NCBI RefSeq assembly: GCF_003570905.1
Contig: NZ_QXJM01000029.1
Span: forward strand, 248,001-312,000
Reading direction: 5' to 3'
Length of the DNA: 64,000 nt
DNA from: Cohnella faecalis
GTDB lineage: Bacteria > Bacillota > Bacilli > Paenibacillales > Paenibacillaceae
The translations under genes were made by a program, and so were the position numbers. This document shows positions 17,876 through 28,099 of the stretch, in pieces (the stretch's first letter is position 1; each line of letters starts with the position of its first letter). The notes beneath the pieces were generated by a model that saw only the letters and a program-made list of their open reading frames with translations, was not told the origin of the DNA and did not search any database.

Positions 17876-19816
17876 TTAATCCACTTTTTTGGAGGAAATT
17901 TCACCGGTAATCCGCTCGATAAATTGTTCGACGGACTGCGCGCCCAAGTCTCCCTCGCCCCGACGCCGTACGGACACCGTGTTGCTCGATGCCTCGTTGT
18001 CGCCAACGACGAGCATGTAAGGCACTTTCTCCAGTTGGGCTTCGCGGATTTTGTATCCGAGCTTTTCATTGCGCAGATCGGCTTCGACTTGCACGCCGGC
18101 TTCGCGCAGCTTCTCGGCAACCTCGCGTACGTAAGACTCGTACGCCAAGCTAACCGGCAGCACCTTCACTTGAACCGGGGACAGCCACACCGGCAAAGCG
18201 CCTGCGAAATTCTCGAGCAAGAAGGCGGTCATCCGCTCCATCGTGCTGATAATGCCGCGATGGATAACGACCGGGCGATGCTTTTTCCCGTCGTCTCCGA
18301 CATATTCGAGCTCGAACCGATCCGGCAGCAGAACGTCGATCTGAGCGGTGGACAGCGTCTCTTCCTTGCCGAGAGCGGTCTTCACCTGAACGTCAAGCTT
18401 CGGCCCGTAGAACGCCGCTTCTCCTTCCGCCTCGAAGAACGGCAAATCCAGCTCCTCGACGACTTCACGCAGCATCCGTTGGGACGTTTCCCACATGACG
18501 TCGTCCGGCCAATATTTCTCTTTGTCCTGCGGATCGCGGTACGACAGGCGGAACCGGTATTCCTTGATTCCGAAATCTTCGTACACGCGCTGAATGAGCT
18601 GAACGACGCGCTTGAACTCTTCCTTGATCTGATCGAGACGGCAAAAAATATGCGAATCGTTCAGCGTCATCGCTCTTACGCGGTGAAGCCCGGTCAATGC
18701 GCCGGACATTTCGTAACGGTGCATCATGCCAAGCTCTGCGATCCGGATAGGCAGGTCGCGATAGCTCCGCATTTCGCTTTTGTACACCATCATATGGTGA
18801 GGACAGTTCATCGGACGAAGCACGAGCTCCTCGTTGTCAAGCTGCATGGGAGGGAACATGTCTTCCTGATAATGCTCCCAGTGTCCCGACGTTTTGTACA
18901 ATTCTACGTTGGCTAGAACCGGAGTGTACACGTGCAAATAGCCAAGACGCTCTTCCAAGTCCACGATATAGCGTTCGAGAGTCCGGCGAAGCTTGGCGCC
19001 GTAGGGCAGCCACAGCGGCAAGCCTTGACCGACCTCGCGGCTGAAGGTGAACATATTCAGCTCTTTACCCAATTTGCGATGATCGCGTTTTTTCGCTTCT
19101 TCGAGGAAGTGGAGGTGCTCGTCAAGCTGGGCTTTCTTGGCGAATGCCGTCGCGTAAATCCGCTGCAGCATTTTGTTCTTGCTGTCGCCGCGCCAGTAAG
19201 CGCCGGCAACGCTAAGCAGCTTGAACGACTTGATTTTGCCAGTAGAAGGAAGGTGCGGACCGCGGCACAAATCGAAAAACTCGCCTTGGTCGTAAATCGT
19301 TATAACGGCTTCCTGAGGAAGATCGCGAATAAGCTCCAGCTTCAGCGGATCTTCGATTTCTCCGAATATGCGAAGAGCTTCCTCGCGGCTCACTTCCCGG
19401 CGAACGATCGGCAAGTCCTCCTTGACGATCTTCTCCATCTCTTTCTCGATGCTGGCGAGATCGTCCGGAGTAATCGATTGCTCCAGATCGATGTCGTAGT
19501 AAAAGCCGTCTTCGATGACTGGTCCGATGCCGAGCTTCACTTTATCTCCGCCAAAAATCCGTTTGATCGCCTGAGCCATCAAATGCGCGGTGCTGTGACG
19601 CATAACTTCGAGACCATCCTGGCTGTCCAGCGTCAAAATTTCAAGCGAGACGTCTTCCGCGATCGGCGTGTTCAGATCGACGACTTTACCGTTGATTTTG
19701 CCGGCCACGGCATTTTTCTTAAGTCCGGGGCTGATCGAGAATGCAACATCCTCAATCGATACGCCGGAATCGTATTCGCGGACGTTGCCATCCGGCAATT
19801 TTACTTTGATGGACAT
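17876..19816 (-). CDS. thrS: Threonyl-tRNA synthetase
   Basis: A class II aminoacyl-tRNA synthetase charging tRNA-Thr, 646 residues. In order: a TGS domain ([18 protein letters not shown] to about 62), the editing domain with the [10 protein letters not shown] motif, the catalytic core with [32 protein letters not shown] and the [13 protein letters not shown] motif 3, and an anticodon-binding domain near the C-terminus. The ATG follows GGAGGAACAAC; longer readings run into the T-box terminator and are artefacts. A threonine T-box leader and sigma-A promoter precede it. Confidence 0.97.
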   Translation of the reverse strand: MSIKVKLPDGNVREYDSGVSIEDVAFSISPGLKKNAVAGKINGKVVDLNTPIAEDVSLEILTLDSQDGLEVMRHSTAHLMAQAIKRIFGGDKVKLGIGPVIEDGFYYDIDLEQSITPDDLASIEKEMEKIVKEDLPIVRREVSREEALRIFGEIEDPLKLELIRDLPQEAVITIYDQGEFFDLCRGPHLPSTGKIKSFKLLSVAGAYWRGDSKNKMLQRIYATAFAKKAQLDEHLHFLEEAKKRDHRKLGKELNMFTFSREVGQGLPLWLPYGAKLRRTLERYIVDLEERLGYLHVYTPVLANVELYKTSGHWEHYQEDMFPPMQLDNEELVLRPMNCPHHMMVYKSEMRSYRDLPIRIAELGMMHRYEMSGALTGLHRVRAMTLNDSHIFCRLDQIKEEFKRVVQLIQRVYEDFGIKEYRFRLSYRDPQDKEKYWPDDVMWETSQRMLREVVEELDLPFFEAEGEAAFYGPKLDVQVKTALGKEETLSTAQIDVLLPDRFELEYVGDDGKKHRPVVIHRGIISTMERMTAFLLENFAGALPVWLSPVQVKVLPVSLAYESYVREVAEKLREAGVQVEADLRNEKLGYKIREAQLEKVPYMLVVGDNEASSNTVSVRRRGEGDLGAQSVEQFIERITGEISSKKVD

Positions 19817-19857
19817 AGTGTTGTTCCTCCTGAATATCGTTAGTTCCGCAAGAAAAA

Positions 19858-20190
19858 ACAAAAAAGCACCTCGTCCCAAAGGGACGGGTGCTGATCTTGC
19901 GGCCCGTGGTTCCACCCTCCATCAATCTCGCCGATTGGCGCGCAACAGTAAAACAGCGCAATGGTGAGATTCTCAGGCATGAGTTAACGATCATGACTCG
20001 TCAGCGCATAATGCCGAAACCGCTAATATCGCGTTCGCGACCGCGATCAATCGGATTCAGGTTCTGCGCCAAAGCTCGAAAGGGGTCAATGCTAGCCGGA
20101 TACGGAAGGAACTTGCAGCCTGTGGTTCCTCTCTCTGAGCCGCCCTGAAGCTAACGTCGGTGTCTTTCTCATCGCTGTTGGGGAAGGATT
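19858..20190 (-). promoter_or_regulatory. T-box riboswitch of thrS (threonine)
   Basis: The minus-strand leader shows Stem I with an AGAGAG motif and GGCTGCAAGTTCC distal arm, the T-box sequence GGTGGAACCACGGG (19916-19903), and an intrinsic terminator formed by AGCACC.CGTCCC and its complement followed by Ts (19892-19858). Pairing GTTAGC/GCTAGC above and GAAAG/CTTTC below places an ACC threonine triplet (20086-20084) in the specifier loop. Uncharged tRNA-Thr should stabilise the antiterminator and allow thrS expression. Confidence 0.9.
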
Positions 20191-20200
20191 ATTACCGCAA

Positions 20201-20230
20201 ATTATACGCGCTCCGGGTCTGTCGCGTCAA
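20201..20230 (-). promoter_or_regulatory. Sigma-A promoter of the thrS leader
   Basis: TTGACG (20230-20225) and TATAAT (20206-20201) with an 18-bp spacer on the minus strand, directly upstream of the T-box. Confidence 0.75.
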
Positions 20231-20269
20231 GTCGCTTCTCGACACATCTTCCCGGAGCGTCCCCTTCGT

Positions 20270-21121
20270 CTAATCCGTACAAAGCGCAGCCCGTTCTCCG
20301 AATATGCCGATCAACGTTCGAATGACCTGGGATTCCGGCTCCGGAGTATGAATATAGAGCTGGCGGGGCGACACCGCCAACAGCCGGCTGACGAGCAAGC
20401 TTTCTTCCTCCGCCTCTCCTCGGGGCTCCGGCGGTTCCGTTTCTTTTTCCAATGGCCGCATCTGTTCGTCAAGCAGCCGAAAGGCATGTCCGCCGGAATG
20501 CATCACATGAACGGCTGAAATTCGCGTATCCTGCCATTCGACCATTGCCTTGAGAAGAGTCATGAATTCTTGATACTGGCGTTCCATCATCCGCTCTTCC
20601 ATAGCCGCCTCTGCCGCTTCCTCCACTTCGGCGCGGTATTCGCCAAGCCGGAACCGCAAAAAACCGTCCAGATTGAGCCTCTCGTTATCCTCCAGGTAAC
20701 CGGCATATTTCAAGGTCAGCTTGCGAAGGCGTCTATCCCGTCCGCGGCCTCCGCACGAATCTCCCGGCTCTGGCTCTCCGTTCAGCAGCGATACGGCTTC
20801 CGCGATAATTGCGTCCGTCTCCAGTTCGTCCTTCATGCCGAATTTACGTTGGAAAATATCTCTTAGAATGGACGGTTCCTGATCCGTCAACGTGTAGTCC
20901 GCCAGCACGCGCGCTACCTTATCGCATGCCGCCTTTTTGGCGGAAGGACTCGGCCCGATCGGAAACTGGCATCGAATGGACCCTTCCCGCCCGGAGACGA
21001 TCCAATGAACCGCATCGACCGGACGTTTGGTATGCTCGGTCGTCCGGTTCAGCATAGCAGCCAACCGTTCCAATGAAGCCGGATCTTGCCGCAATCCGGA
21101 CATATAGGGTACCCGCTTCAT
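20270..21121 (-). CDS. ytxC: YtxC-like sporulation protein
   Basis: A 283-residue protein beginning MKRVPYMSGLRQDP. It has a long charged helical middle with LNLDGFLRFRLGEYRAEVEE, characteristic of the YtxC family, and a C-terminal part ending VIRTLIGIFGERAALCTD. Its location just upstream of thrS on the same strand is the same as in B. subtilis, which strengthens the call. YtxC is annotated as a putative sporulation protein; its biochemical role is unknown. The start was chosen because GGGTGG precedes it; the longer reading has no site. Confidence 0.7.
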   Translation of the reverse strand: MKRVPYMSGLRQDPASLERLAAMLNRTTEHTKRPVDAVHWIVSGREGSIRCQFPIGPSPSAKKAACDKVARVLADYTLTDQEPSILRDIFQRKFGMKDELETDAIIAEAVSLLNGEPEPGDSCGGRGRDRRLRKLTLKYAGYLEDNERLNLDGFLRFRLGEYRAEVEEAAEAAMEERMMERQYQEFMTLLKAMVEWQDTRISAVHVMHSGGHAFRLLDEQMRPLEKETEPPEPRGEAEEESLLVSRLLAVSPRQLYIHTPEPESQVIRTLIGIFGERAALCTD

Positions 21122-21357
21122 GTTTCCACCCACTCTTTTCAGCATGTAATTAACTATATGGCGACCCAAATGGGGATATACGACGGGGCGGCTTCTCCGG
21201 CATTTTTAATCCACGCGGCTGCAATTTATTCGCCAAGCTTCCGTTAGGCGAGAACGTCATCGGTCTCGTCCGTTCTTTCCTTTACGAAGTATCTCCTTCC
21301 GTTGCCGATTTGCCCCTGCCTTAGGCAGCATCTTTTATTTCCAATTCCGGGAACGCA

Positions 21358-21397
21358 AATAGCGGCCCCGCAAAAAATCGCGGAGCCGCAGCTATTT
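21358..21397 (-). terminator. Terminator downstream of mqnC
   Basis: An imperfect long stem (AAATAGC.GC.GCGG and its complement) around a T6 loop immediately after the mqnC stop. It has no long U tract, so termination strength is uncertain. Confidence 0.5.
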
Positions 21398-21406
21398 CCG
21401 ATATTA

Positions 21407-22542
21407 TTAGTTCTGCATGACGAAATCGTGGGCGACCGAATCGTTCTCGTTGTACATCTTTAAAATCCGGTACTTCGTATCGCGCTGCGCCGGAATTTTC
21501 CCGCACTCCCGAATCAGGCGAAGAATGCTCTCGATGTTGACTTTGTGCGTTGTGCCCGCCGCGGAGACGACGTTCTCCTCGATCATCGTGCTGCCGAAGT
21601 CGTTGCACCCGTACGAGAGCGACAGCTTGCCGATTTCCGGCCCCATCGTTACCCATGACGATTGCAAATTGTCGATGTTATCCAGCGTGATCCGGCTGAT
21701 CGCGAGCGTCTTCAGATACTCTTCCGGAGTCGCCTTTTCGCGCTTCATATTCGTGTTTTCCGGCTGGAACGTCCACGGAATGAACGCAAGGAAGCCCGGC
21801 GACGGATAACCGTTGTTCAGGCACTCGTCCTGAGCATCGCGCACGCGCAGAAGATGAAGCGCCCGCTCCTCCATCTCTTCCCGAACCCGATGACCATCGT
21901 GGCCGTCGTGTTCATCCCTTCCTTGTGGGCGGTCGTCATTACGTCCATCCAATCGCGCCAGGAGCCTTTCAGACGGCTGATTTTGCGGCGCGTGCGGTCG
22001 TCGAGTATTTCCCCGCCGCCGCCCGGCAAAGAGTCGAGCCCTGCCTCGTGCAACTGTCTGACGACATCCTCCATCGGAATGTTGCCCGCCACGACCTGCA
22101 TCTTCCGGATTTCCGCCGGAGAGAAGGAGTGCATCGTAATTTCCGGGAACCGCACTTTGATTTCCCGCAGCAAATCGAGATAATAGCTGAACGGCAAATC
22201 CGGGTTCGTACCGCCTTGCATCAAAATTTCGGTTCCGCCAACGTCTATTGTTTCCTGGATTTTCTGGAAAATGACTTCATTCGGAAGAACGTAGCCCTCC
22301 TTGGAGCCGGGAGCCCGATAGAATGCGCAAAACCTGCAATAAACGTCGCAGACGTTCGTGTAATTGATATTCCGGCCAACGACGAATGTCGCAATCGGAT
22401 CCGGGTGCCGCCGCATCATAAGCTGATTCGCGACATGTCCCATCTTCTCGATCTCATCCGATTCGAACAAGGCAACAATATCTGCAAGCTCCAGCCTCTG
22501 CCCCCGGAGCGCTCCATCCAAAATCCGATCCACCTGGTTCAA
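21407..22542 (-). CDS. mqnC: Cyclic dehypoxanthinyl futalosine synthase, apparent frameshift
   Basis: A radical SAM enzyme of the futalosine route to menaquinone. It has the CDVYCRFC cluster motif (CxxxCxxC), GGTNPDLPFSYYLDLL, ITMHSFSPAEI, LPGGGGEILDD and the C-terminal PGFLAFIPWTFQPENT and SYGCNDFGSTMIEENVVSAAG. After MVIGFG the frame breaks; one extra C in the CCC run 21880-21882 restores EEMEERALHLLRVRDAQDE and continues to the stop at 21407. The start is TTG at 22542 (LNQVDRILDGAL), 8 bp after AGGAGG; the longer ATG reading crosses this site. The break is probably a sequence error. No other mqn gene is in the window. Confidence 0.9.
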
Positions 22543-22603
22543 TGCCGGCACCTCCTCGCCTGCGGGACTCCTGTCCCGGGCTCTCATTTCCCCATCTTAA
22601 CAT

Positions 22604-22629
22604 AAAAAAACCGCGGGAGGTACCCGCGG
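22604..22629 (-). terminator. Rho-independent terminator of the EAL gene
   Basis: A perfect CCGCGGG/CCCGCGG stem with a 5-base loop followed on the minus strand by T7. Confidence 0.8.
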
Positions 22630-22705
22630 CGATCCGAACAGCGCATTGTTAACAGAAACTTCAAATCGGGTGAAAACGTTTTATCGATGGCGCTGCGTTC
22701 GCCGA

Positions 22706-24079
22706 TTACGAGGCGACTTGACCGCGGCGGAGCTGAATTTTTTCCTTCATTTCCCGGAAAATCTCCCGCTCATGCTCGTGAAGCAGAACGTTAGGTCTTG
22801 CGAAGTAAAAGCCTTGCCCCATCGCGACGTCGAGACGGAACAGGACATCCGCTTCCTCTTCCCGTTCCACGCCTTCGGCCACGACTTCGCATTTCATCTC
22901 CCGCGCAGCGGTCAATAAGGCGCGAAGCAAGCTTTCCTTGATCGCAACGCGATCTACTTGTTGAATAACGGAGCGATCGATCTTGATAAGCTCGGGCACA
23001 AGCTCGCTGATCCATTGCAGGCTCGAATAGCCTGCTCCGGCATCATCTACTGCGAAGCGGAAGCCGTACTTGCGGAATTCTCGAAGAATACCCGCCATCG
23101 CTTCAAGATCGGCCACTTCATGGCGCTCCGTAATTTCAAAGTAAATCTGCTTCGGACTAAGCAGCGGGTGATGCTCCAAGCATTGCAGAACGTGCTGCAA
23201 AAAGAGCGGATGAGACAAAGTAACGGCCGTAACGTTCAAAAACACGGGCTCGCGAATTCGGCGTGAAGCGATCTCTTCCAAAGCCCGCTTCACGATCATG
23301 AATTCCAATCGGCTGAGCAGCCGGGTCTGAGTGGCAAATCGAAACAGCTCGTCGGGCATATGGAAGTAGCTGCCTTCCGGACCTCTCGCTAATATCTCCC
23401 ACCCATATATGTCGCCGGTCGATAAATTCATAATCGGCTGCGATAAGACGGACACGGCTCCTTCATCCAAAAACCGCTCCAATTGCTTGCGCATAGCTTC
23501 CGTCTGCGTCGTCCATTGGCGCGTCGCGAGCGCAAGAGCCAGCTGGTAGGCGTTCTCCAACGCTTGTTCCGTTCCTCGCGGCTCGGCAAGAGATTCGACC
23601 GGAACGCAATGAACGGTAACCTTCAAGCAATGACGCCAAGCCGGAAAAAGGCTGGCTAGAGCGATTTCGACATCGGAGCGGATAATGTCCGCAGAGCAGC
23701 GCAGCTCGAAAGGAACGATCGCGCCATGCTCCTTCTTGTCTTGCGACCAAGCAAGAAGAGCATAATCGGTTCTCGAATATTGACGCAGCGCGATCAGCGA
23801 ATCTTCCGGCAGCCGATCCCCGGCGCTAATCTTCATCTGACGGCGGCAGCCATTCTGAAGCTCGTCCCAAATCTCGTTCGGAACTTCCTGGTGAAGCATC
23901 GAAAAGTCAAGTCGGAACAACGCCAAGTAACCGTCCCCATCGCGGCTCGCACGCTTCTTCAAAAGCGCGATTTCAGGACGTCGAAACGTAAAGTCGGGTG
24001 GAAAAAACTTCAATGCCCGATCGGGCATTAGAAGCTTGAAGCCGAGTTGAAGCTTTTCGATCAACGTCTGGACGCTCAA
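22706..24079 (-). CDS. EAL-domain cyclic-di-GMP phosphodiesterase
   Basis: A 457-residue protein. The N-terminal 210 residues contain a region that may be a degenerate GGDEF-like or unknown sensory domain (YLALFRLDFSML), then a full EAL domain: EILARG for the EAL motif, LNVTAVTL, YFEITER, VDDAGAGYSSL, LIKIDRSVI, VVAEGVE and GQGFYFARP. The metal and catalytic residues (Glu, Asn, Glu, Asp-Asp, Lys, Glu, Gln) are all present, so hydrolysis of cyclic di-GMP is likely. The start is set at TTG (SVQTLIEKL follows) because AAGGATGG lies 6 bp upstream; a GTG seven codons earlier lacks a site. Confidence 0.87.
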   Translation of the reverse strand: MSVQTLIEKLQLGFKLLMPDRALKFFPPDFTFRRPEIALLKKRASRDGDGYLALFRLDFSMLHQEVPNEIWDELQNGCRRQMKISAGDRLPEDSLIALRQYSRTDYALLAWSQDKKEHGAIVPFELRCSADIIRSDVEIALASLFPAWRHCLKVTVHCVPVESLAEPRGTEQALENAYQLALALATRQWTTQTEAMRKQLERFLDEGAVSVLSQPIMNLSTGDIYGWEILARGPEGSYFHMPDELFRFATQTRLLSRLEFMIVKRALEEIASRRIREPVFLNVTAVTLSHPLFLQHVLQCLEHHPLLSPKQIYFEITERHEVADLEAMAGILREFRKYGFRFAVDDAGAGYSSLQWISELVPELIKIDRSVIQQVDRVAIKESLLRALLTAAREMKCEVVAEGVEREEEADVLFRLDVAMGQGFYFARPNVLLHEHEREIFREMKEKIQLRRGQVAS

Positions 24080-24195
24080 GGGATTCCATCCTTGTCTCAC
24101 TTAAGTTGATCTCATTGTAGCATGAATTACCAGTGCGTAATAGCGGAACTTGTCATAGAAAGTCGAGCTCGATCCGTTAGCGCGAGTCTACAATA

Positions 24196-24227
24196 AAAAG
24201 CCCGAATCACTATTAGGATCCGGGCTT
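24196..24227 (-). terminator. Rho-independent terminator of the met operon
   Basis: A GCCCGGATCC/GATTCGGGC stem followed by TTTTTATT on the minus strand, just after the patB stop. Confidence 0.8.
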
Positions 24228-24234
24228 TCTCCGT

Positions 24235-25427
24235 TTATGCTTTTGCGGCGGCTTCTTGCGCCGCAGCTTCCGAAAACAGCCTCAGAGCTTCAAGCAGCAG
24301 CTCCCGGCGGCAAGCCAGATTCACGCGCAGAAATCCGGCTCCTTGCGTGCCGAACACCGATCCTTCGCTGAAGGCGACGCCGGCCTTTTCGAACATGAGC
24401 TTCTTCAGCGTCTGAGGATCTTCCGAGATGGCCCGGCAATCGAGCCATACCATATAGGTGCCTTCCGGCTTGATGGCCTTCACCGAAGGAATATGCTTCT
24501 CCACATATTCCAGCAGGGCGTCCCGGTTGCCTTCGAGATAGACGAGCAGCTGCTCCAGCCACTCTTCCCCATGCTTGTAGCTCGTTTCGACGGCCGTCAA
24601 GCCAAAATAGCTTTCCATGTGAAGCGACAGCGTCTTCAGCAAGTAATTGTACTTCCTTCTAAGCTCGGCGTTCGGAATAATAACGGACGCCGCCTGCAAT
24701 CCCGCCAGATTGAACGTCTTGCTCGGCGCGATGCACGTGATGGAAGCTTGCTCGAACGACGGTCCGAGCGTCGCGTACGGAACATGCTTGTGCCCGCTGA
24801 ATACGAGATCGTGGTGAATTTCGTCCGCGATAACAAGCACACCGTGCTTTTGACAGATTTCGCCGATTTTGCGAAGCTCCTCTTCCTTCCACACCCGGCC
24901 GCCCGGTTGTGGGGAGAGCAAAGCAGCAGCATTTTCGCGCCGTCCGCCGCTTGACGTTCGAGAAGCTCGAAATCGATGCGATATTGTCCGTCGGTTAAAA
25001 TCAAGGCATTGTCGACGACGATCCGGTCGTTCATCCGGATGACGTCGTAGAACGGGTAGTAGACCGGCGATTGGAGAATGATCTTGTCGCCCGGCTCCGT
25101 GAACGCCTGTACGGCTATGCTGAGCGCCGGTACGATGCCGGGACCCGACGTCACCCACTCGTGCCGGATCGTCCAGCCGTGGCGGCGGGACAGCCAGCCG
25201 GCCACGGCTTCATAATACCCTTCGGTACGTATCGTATAGCCGTAGATGCCTTCCTTGGCGCGCGCCACAATGGCGTCGACAACCTCTTTGGGCGGCTCGA
25301 AGTCCATGTCCGCCACCCATAGCGGAAGCACGTCAGCGCGTCCGAACAGCTTCTCGGATTGATCCCATTTGTAGGAGGCTTTGCCCGTCCGGTCGATATA
25401 TCGGTCGAAATCGTAAGTTTGGCTCAT
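24235..25427 (-). CDS. patB: PatB/MalY-type cystathionine beta-lyase, apparent frameshift
   Basis: A PLP enzyme expected to cleave cystathionine (C-S lyase) to homocysteine. The first part, MSQTYDFDRYIDRTGKASYK, then LPLWVADMDFEPP, YGYTIRTEGYYEAVAGWLS and ILQSPVYYPFYDVI, is followed after CSPHN by a frame break. Restoring one G at the GG run 24905-24906 gives PGGRVWKEEELRKIGEIC, the aspartate of VIADEIHHDLVF and the PLP lysine in APSKTFNLAGLQ, continuing to the stop at 24235. Its start overlaps the metI stop by 4 bp, so it is the third gene of the SAM-riboswitch operon. It is about 396 residues when repaired, normal for the family. Confidence 0.87.
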
Positions 25428-26584
25428 AGGCTGCTTACTTCCTTTTCCGCCGATTGGATAGCTTGTCCCAAGTCCGCGATGATATCGTCGATATGCTCGA
25501 TACCGACGGAGAACCGAAGAAGCCGATCGTCCACCCCGACGGCGTTGCGGATTTCGAGAGGGATATCAGCATGAGTCTGAACGGCCGGATAAGTCATCAA
25601 CGACTCGACGCCTCCCAGGCTTTCCGCGAACGCGATCAGCTTGACGTGTCGAAGAATGGGCTCGATCGTGCGGGCGTCCTTCATTTTGAACGACAAAATG
25701 CCGGTGTTGCCGGAAGACTGCTTGCTCTGAACGTCGTGACCGGGATGATCGGCCAAGCCCGGGTAATAGACGGTTTCGACGGCCGGATTCGTCTGCAGCC
25801 ATTCGGCGACGCGCGTCGCGTTAAATTGATGACGTTCCATCCGCAGCGCCAATGTCTTCATTCCGCGCATAAGCAGCCACGAATCCTGAGGGCCCAGAAC
25901 GGCACCGATCGAATTATGAAGAAACGCGATCTCGGCGGAAACCTCTTCCCCTTTGGTGACGATCAGACCCGCAAGCACGTCGTTGTGGCCTCCGAGATAT
26001 TTCGTCGCGCTATGAATGACGATATCCGCTCCCAGCTCAATCGGCCTTTGGAAAAAAGGAGTCAGCAGCGTATTGTCGACGATGGTGAGATACCCTCTGC
26101 TCTTCGCCCAAGCGGCAACCTTCCCGATGTCGGTGACCATCATGAGCGGGTTCGTCGGCGTCTCGATAAGAACCGCCTTCGTGTTCGGGGTGCTCAAGGA
26201 CTCCAGTCCGTCAAGATCGTTCGTATCGACATAGGAGGCCGTCACGCCGAAGCGGGACATGATTTGCTCCAGCAATCGGTAGGTTCCGCCGTAGAGATCG
26301 AGGGAAACGAGGAGATGATCGCCTTGCTTGAACATGGCGAAAATCGTTTGCAAGGCGGCCATCCCCGTGCTGCATGCAAAGCCTGCGTCGCCTTTTTCCA
26401 GCTCCGCCGCGGCAGCTTCCAGAACGGCTCTCGTCGGACTTTTGGAGCGGGCGTAGTCGAAGCCTGTGCTTTGTCCGAGACGAGGGTGCCGGAACGCTGT
26501 CGAATGATAGACCGGGAAGCTGACTCCTCCGGTTGCGGGATCCTCCAAGGATCCGATTTGGGCAAGACGGCTTTCGATTTTCAT
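25424..26584 (-). CDS. metI: Cystathionine gamma-synthase / O-acetylhomoserine thiolyase
   Basis: A 386-residue PLP enzyme of the Cys/Met metabolism family that joins an activated homoserine to cysteine or sulfide. It shows YHSTAFRHPRLGQSTGFDYAR, ACSTGMAALQTIFAMF, ETPTNPLMMVTDI, IVDNTLLTPFFQRP and the PLP lysine in HSATKYLGGHNDVLAG, then FAESLGGVESLMTYP. It is 9 bp downstream of metA and overlaps patB, so acylation, sulfur transfer and beta-lysis are encoded in pathway order. MetI/MetB substrate preference cannot be decided from motifs alone. Confidence 0.9.
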   Translation of the reverse strand: MKIESRLAQIGSLEDPATGGVSFPVYHSTAFRHPRLGQSTGFDYARSKSPTRAVLEAAAAELEKGDAGFACSTGMAALQTIFAMFKQGDHLLVSLDLYGGTYRLLEQIMSRFGVTASYVDTNDLDGLESLSTPNTKAVLIETPTNPLMMVTDIGKVAAWAKSRGYLTIVDNTLLTPFFQRPIELGADIVIHSATKYLGGHNDVLAGLIVTKGEEVSAEIAFLHNSIGAVLGPQDSWLLMRGMKTLALRMERHQFNATRVAEWLQTNPAVETVYYPGLADHPGHDVQSKQSSGNTGILSFKMKDARTIEPILRHVKLIAFAESLGGVESLMTYPAVQTHADIPLEIRNAVGVDDRLLRFSVGIEHIDDIIADLGQAIQSAEKEVSSL

Positions 26585-26593
26585 GAAATTTGG

Positions 26594-27535
26594 TCAGCCT
26601 CCTATAGGGGACGTTTGCTTCTCGGCAGCGCCAAGCTCGAACGGCGTTGCTTGGTACACGTAATAGTTCAACCAGTTGGAGAACAGCAGATTGGCGTGAG
26701 CTCGCCAGGTCGAGACCGGCAGCTTGGCCGGATCGTCTTGCGGAAAATAGTTTTTCGGAACGTTAACGCGCAGCCCCTTCGCTTGATCCCGGTCGAATTC
26801 CCATTTCAGCGTCAACGGATCGTACTCCGAGTGTCCCGTCACGAAAATTTGCTTGCCGTCATGAGAAGCCGCAATATAGACTCCCGCTTCCTCGGACTCC
26901 GACAGGACGTCGATTCCCGGCGCTTTCTCGATATCCTCGCGGCGAACTTCGGTATGCCTCGATTGCGGCACGTAGAACATTTCGTCGAAGCCGCTTAACA
27001 GCTTCGTGTTCGGCTTCGTCACGGCGTGAGGGAAAACTCCGAACATTTTGTCCGGCAAAGGATACTTCTGAACGCCGAAGTGATGGTACAGTCCCGCTTG
27101 GGCGCCCCAACAGATGTGCAGCGTCGAAGTTACGTTTTGAACCGACCAATCCATAATTTCCTTCAGCTCGTCCCAATAATTCACTTCTTCAAATGGAAGA
27201 TGCTCGACGGGAGCGCCGGTTATGATCATGCCGTCGTAGCGCTGATCCTTAATGTCCTCGAACGTCTTGTAGAACGACTCCAGATGCTCGGCGGACGTGT
27301 TCTTGGACGTATGGGTTTTCGGATGGAGCAGCACCGCTTCAAGCTGCAGCGGAGTGTTGCCGATCAGCCGAAGAAGCTGCGTCTCCGTCGTTTCCTTCGT
27401 CGGCATTAAATTCAAGATCGCAATGCGCAGAGGACGAATATCTTGATGGTAAGCTACGCTTTCATCCATAACGAAAATATTTTCCCCAGCGAGCACTTCC
27501 TTGGCGGGCAAATTGTCGGGTACTTTGATGGGCAT
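26594..27535 (-). CDS. metA: Homoserine O-acyltransferase (MetA family)
   Basis: Activates homoserine for methionine synthesis, 313 residues. It begins [20 protein letters not shown] after GGGGAG by 8 bp; a longer reading starts inside the riboswitch terminator. Key features are [18 protein letters not shown], the catalytic cysteine in [14 protein letters not shown], and [10 protein letters not shown], all as in MetA of the class I glutamine amidotransferase-like fold. Many Firmicute MetA proteins use acetyl-CoA despite the succinyltransferase name. Controlled by an S-box leader directly upstream. Confidence 0.94.
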   Translation of the reverse strand: MPIKVPDNLPAKEVLAGENIFVMDESVAYHQDIRPLRIAILNLMPTKETTETQLLRLIGNTPLQLEAVLLHPKTHTSKNTSAEHLESFYKTFEDIKDQRYDGMIITGAPVEHLPFEEVNYWDELKEIMDWSVQNVTSTLHICWGAQAGLYHHFGVQKYPLPDKMFGVFPHAVTKPNTKLLSGFDEMFYVPQSRHTEVRREDIEKAPGIDVLSESEEAGVYIAASHDGKQIFVTGHSEYDPLTLKWEFDRDQAKGLRVNVPKNYFPQDDPAKLPVSTWRAHANLLFSNWLNYYVYQATPFELGAAEKQTSPIGG

Positions 27536-27564
27536 AAGTCTGCTCCCCTTTCGTCGCGGCAAAA

Positions 27565-27730
27565 TAAAAAACGACCCCTCGAATTAAAAAGGGTCGTGTC
27601 GGAACATGGTTTACACGCCCTCTCATCTGTCAGAAACGGTGACGTTTCCGCAAGAATTAGCACCGTGCGACATTGCTGTACGCCGGTTGCCGGGCTTCAT
27701 CGGGCTAGTCCCTCCGCCTGCTCTTGATAA
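27565..27730 (-). promoter_or_regulatory. SAM-I (S-box) riboswitch with terminator, metA operon
   Basis: The minus strand reads TTATCAAGAG (27730-27721), GGAGGGA, GAAGCCCGGCAACC, GGTGCTAATTC and TGACAGATGAGAG (27632-27620), the conserved blocks of the S-box aptamer in order. An intrinsic terminator follows (ACGACCC/GGGTCGT stem, 27597-27571, then T-rich). High SAM should terminate transcription before metA-metI-patB. Confidence 0.95.
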
Positions 27731-27772
27731 GATGGCAAATCGATATTCGATTGAGTTGGTAAAACTACACCT

Positions 27773-27801
27773 AATGTACCCGAAAATCGGCAGTCCGTCA
27801 A
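27773..27801 (-). promoter_or_regulatory. Predicted promoter of the S-box/met operon
   Basis: TTGACG (27801-27796) and TACATT (27778-27773) with a 17-bp spacer on the minus strand, upstream of the aptamer. Confidence 0.6.
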
Positions 27802-27838
27802 GCGCCCGCCCTCCCCTCCGCGCGCCTTGAAATTATCC

Positions 27839-27868
27839 TTGAAAAAAAGGATAACGCAGGCTTATACT
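27839..27868 (+). promoter_or_regulatory. Predicted promoter of the small ORF/corA unit
   Basis: TTGAAA (27839) and TATACT (27863-27868) are spaced by 18 bp. A short inverted repeat TTATCCTT/AAGGATAA overlaps the -35 and could be an operator. Confidence 0.45.
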
Positions 27869-27929
27869 AATCACGTTAACCGTTCAAAAACGCTTGCGAC
27901 GCAAGGATTCAAGAGGGAGGGAGCCGGAC

Positions 27930-28031
27930 ATGGAAGGCGATCATCCAAGGTCAGAAAACGAAGATCACAAGATTATCGCAGGATCGATTTCCGCAATGGA
28001 AACGAACGCTTGGTCCGGCTTATTCGGCTAA
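27930..28031 (+). CDS. Small ORF, 33 residues, upstream of corA
   Basis: An ATG preceded by a near-perfect GGAGGGAG site opens a 33-residue frame, MEGDHPRSENEDHKIIAGSI to GLFG. It lies between a predicted promoter and corA and would be cotranscribed with it. The peptide is acidic and hydrophilic with no recognised family; it could be a small protein or a leader peptide. The strong ribosome site is the main evidence. Confidence 0.4.
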   Translation: MEGDHPRSENEDHKIIAGSISAMETNAWSGLFG

Positions 28032-28099
28032 GCTCCCTTTTCCATGGGAATCGTCCTGCATGAACCGTTACGTATCGGACATGCAAAGGAGTGAGTCCC

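Noticed and set aside
25454..26998. 514-residue plus-strand ORF opposite metI/metA
   Set aside because: Antisense of two strongly conserved met genes within an operon; composition is not protein-like.
27840..28090. M-box (Mg2+) riboswitch before corA
   Set aside because: None of the conserved M-box sequence blocks were found in the leader.
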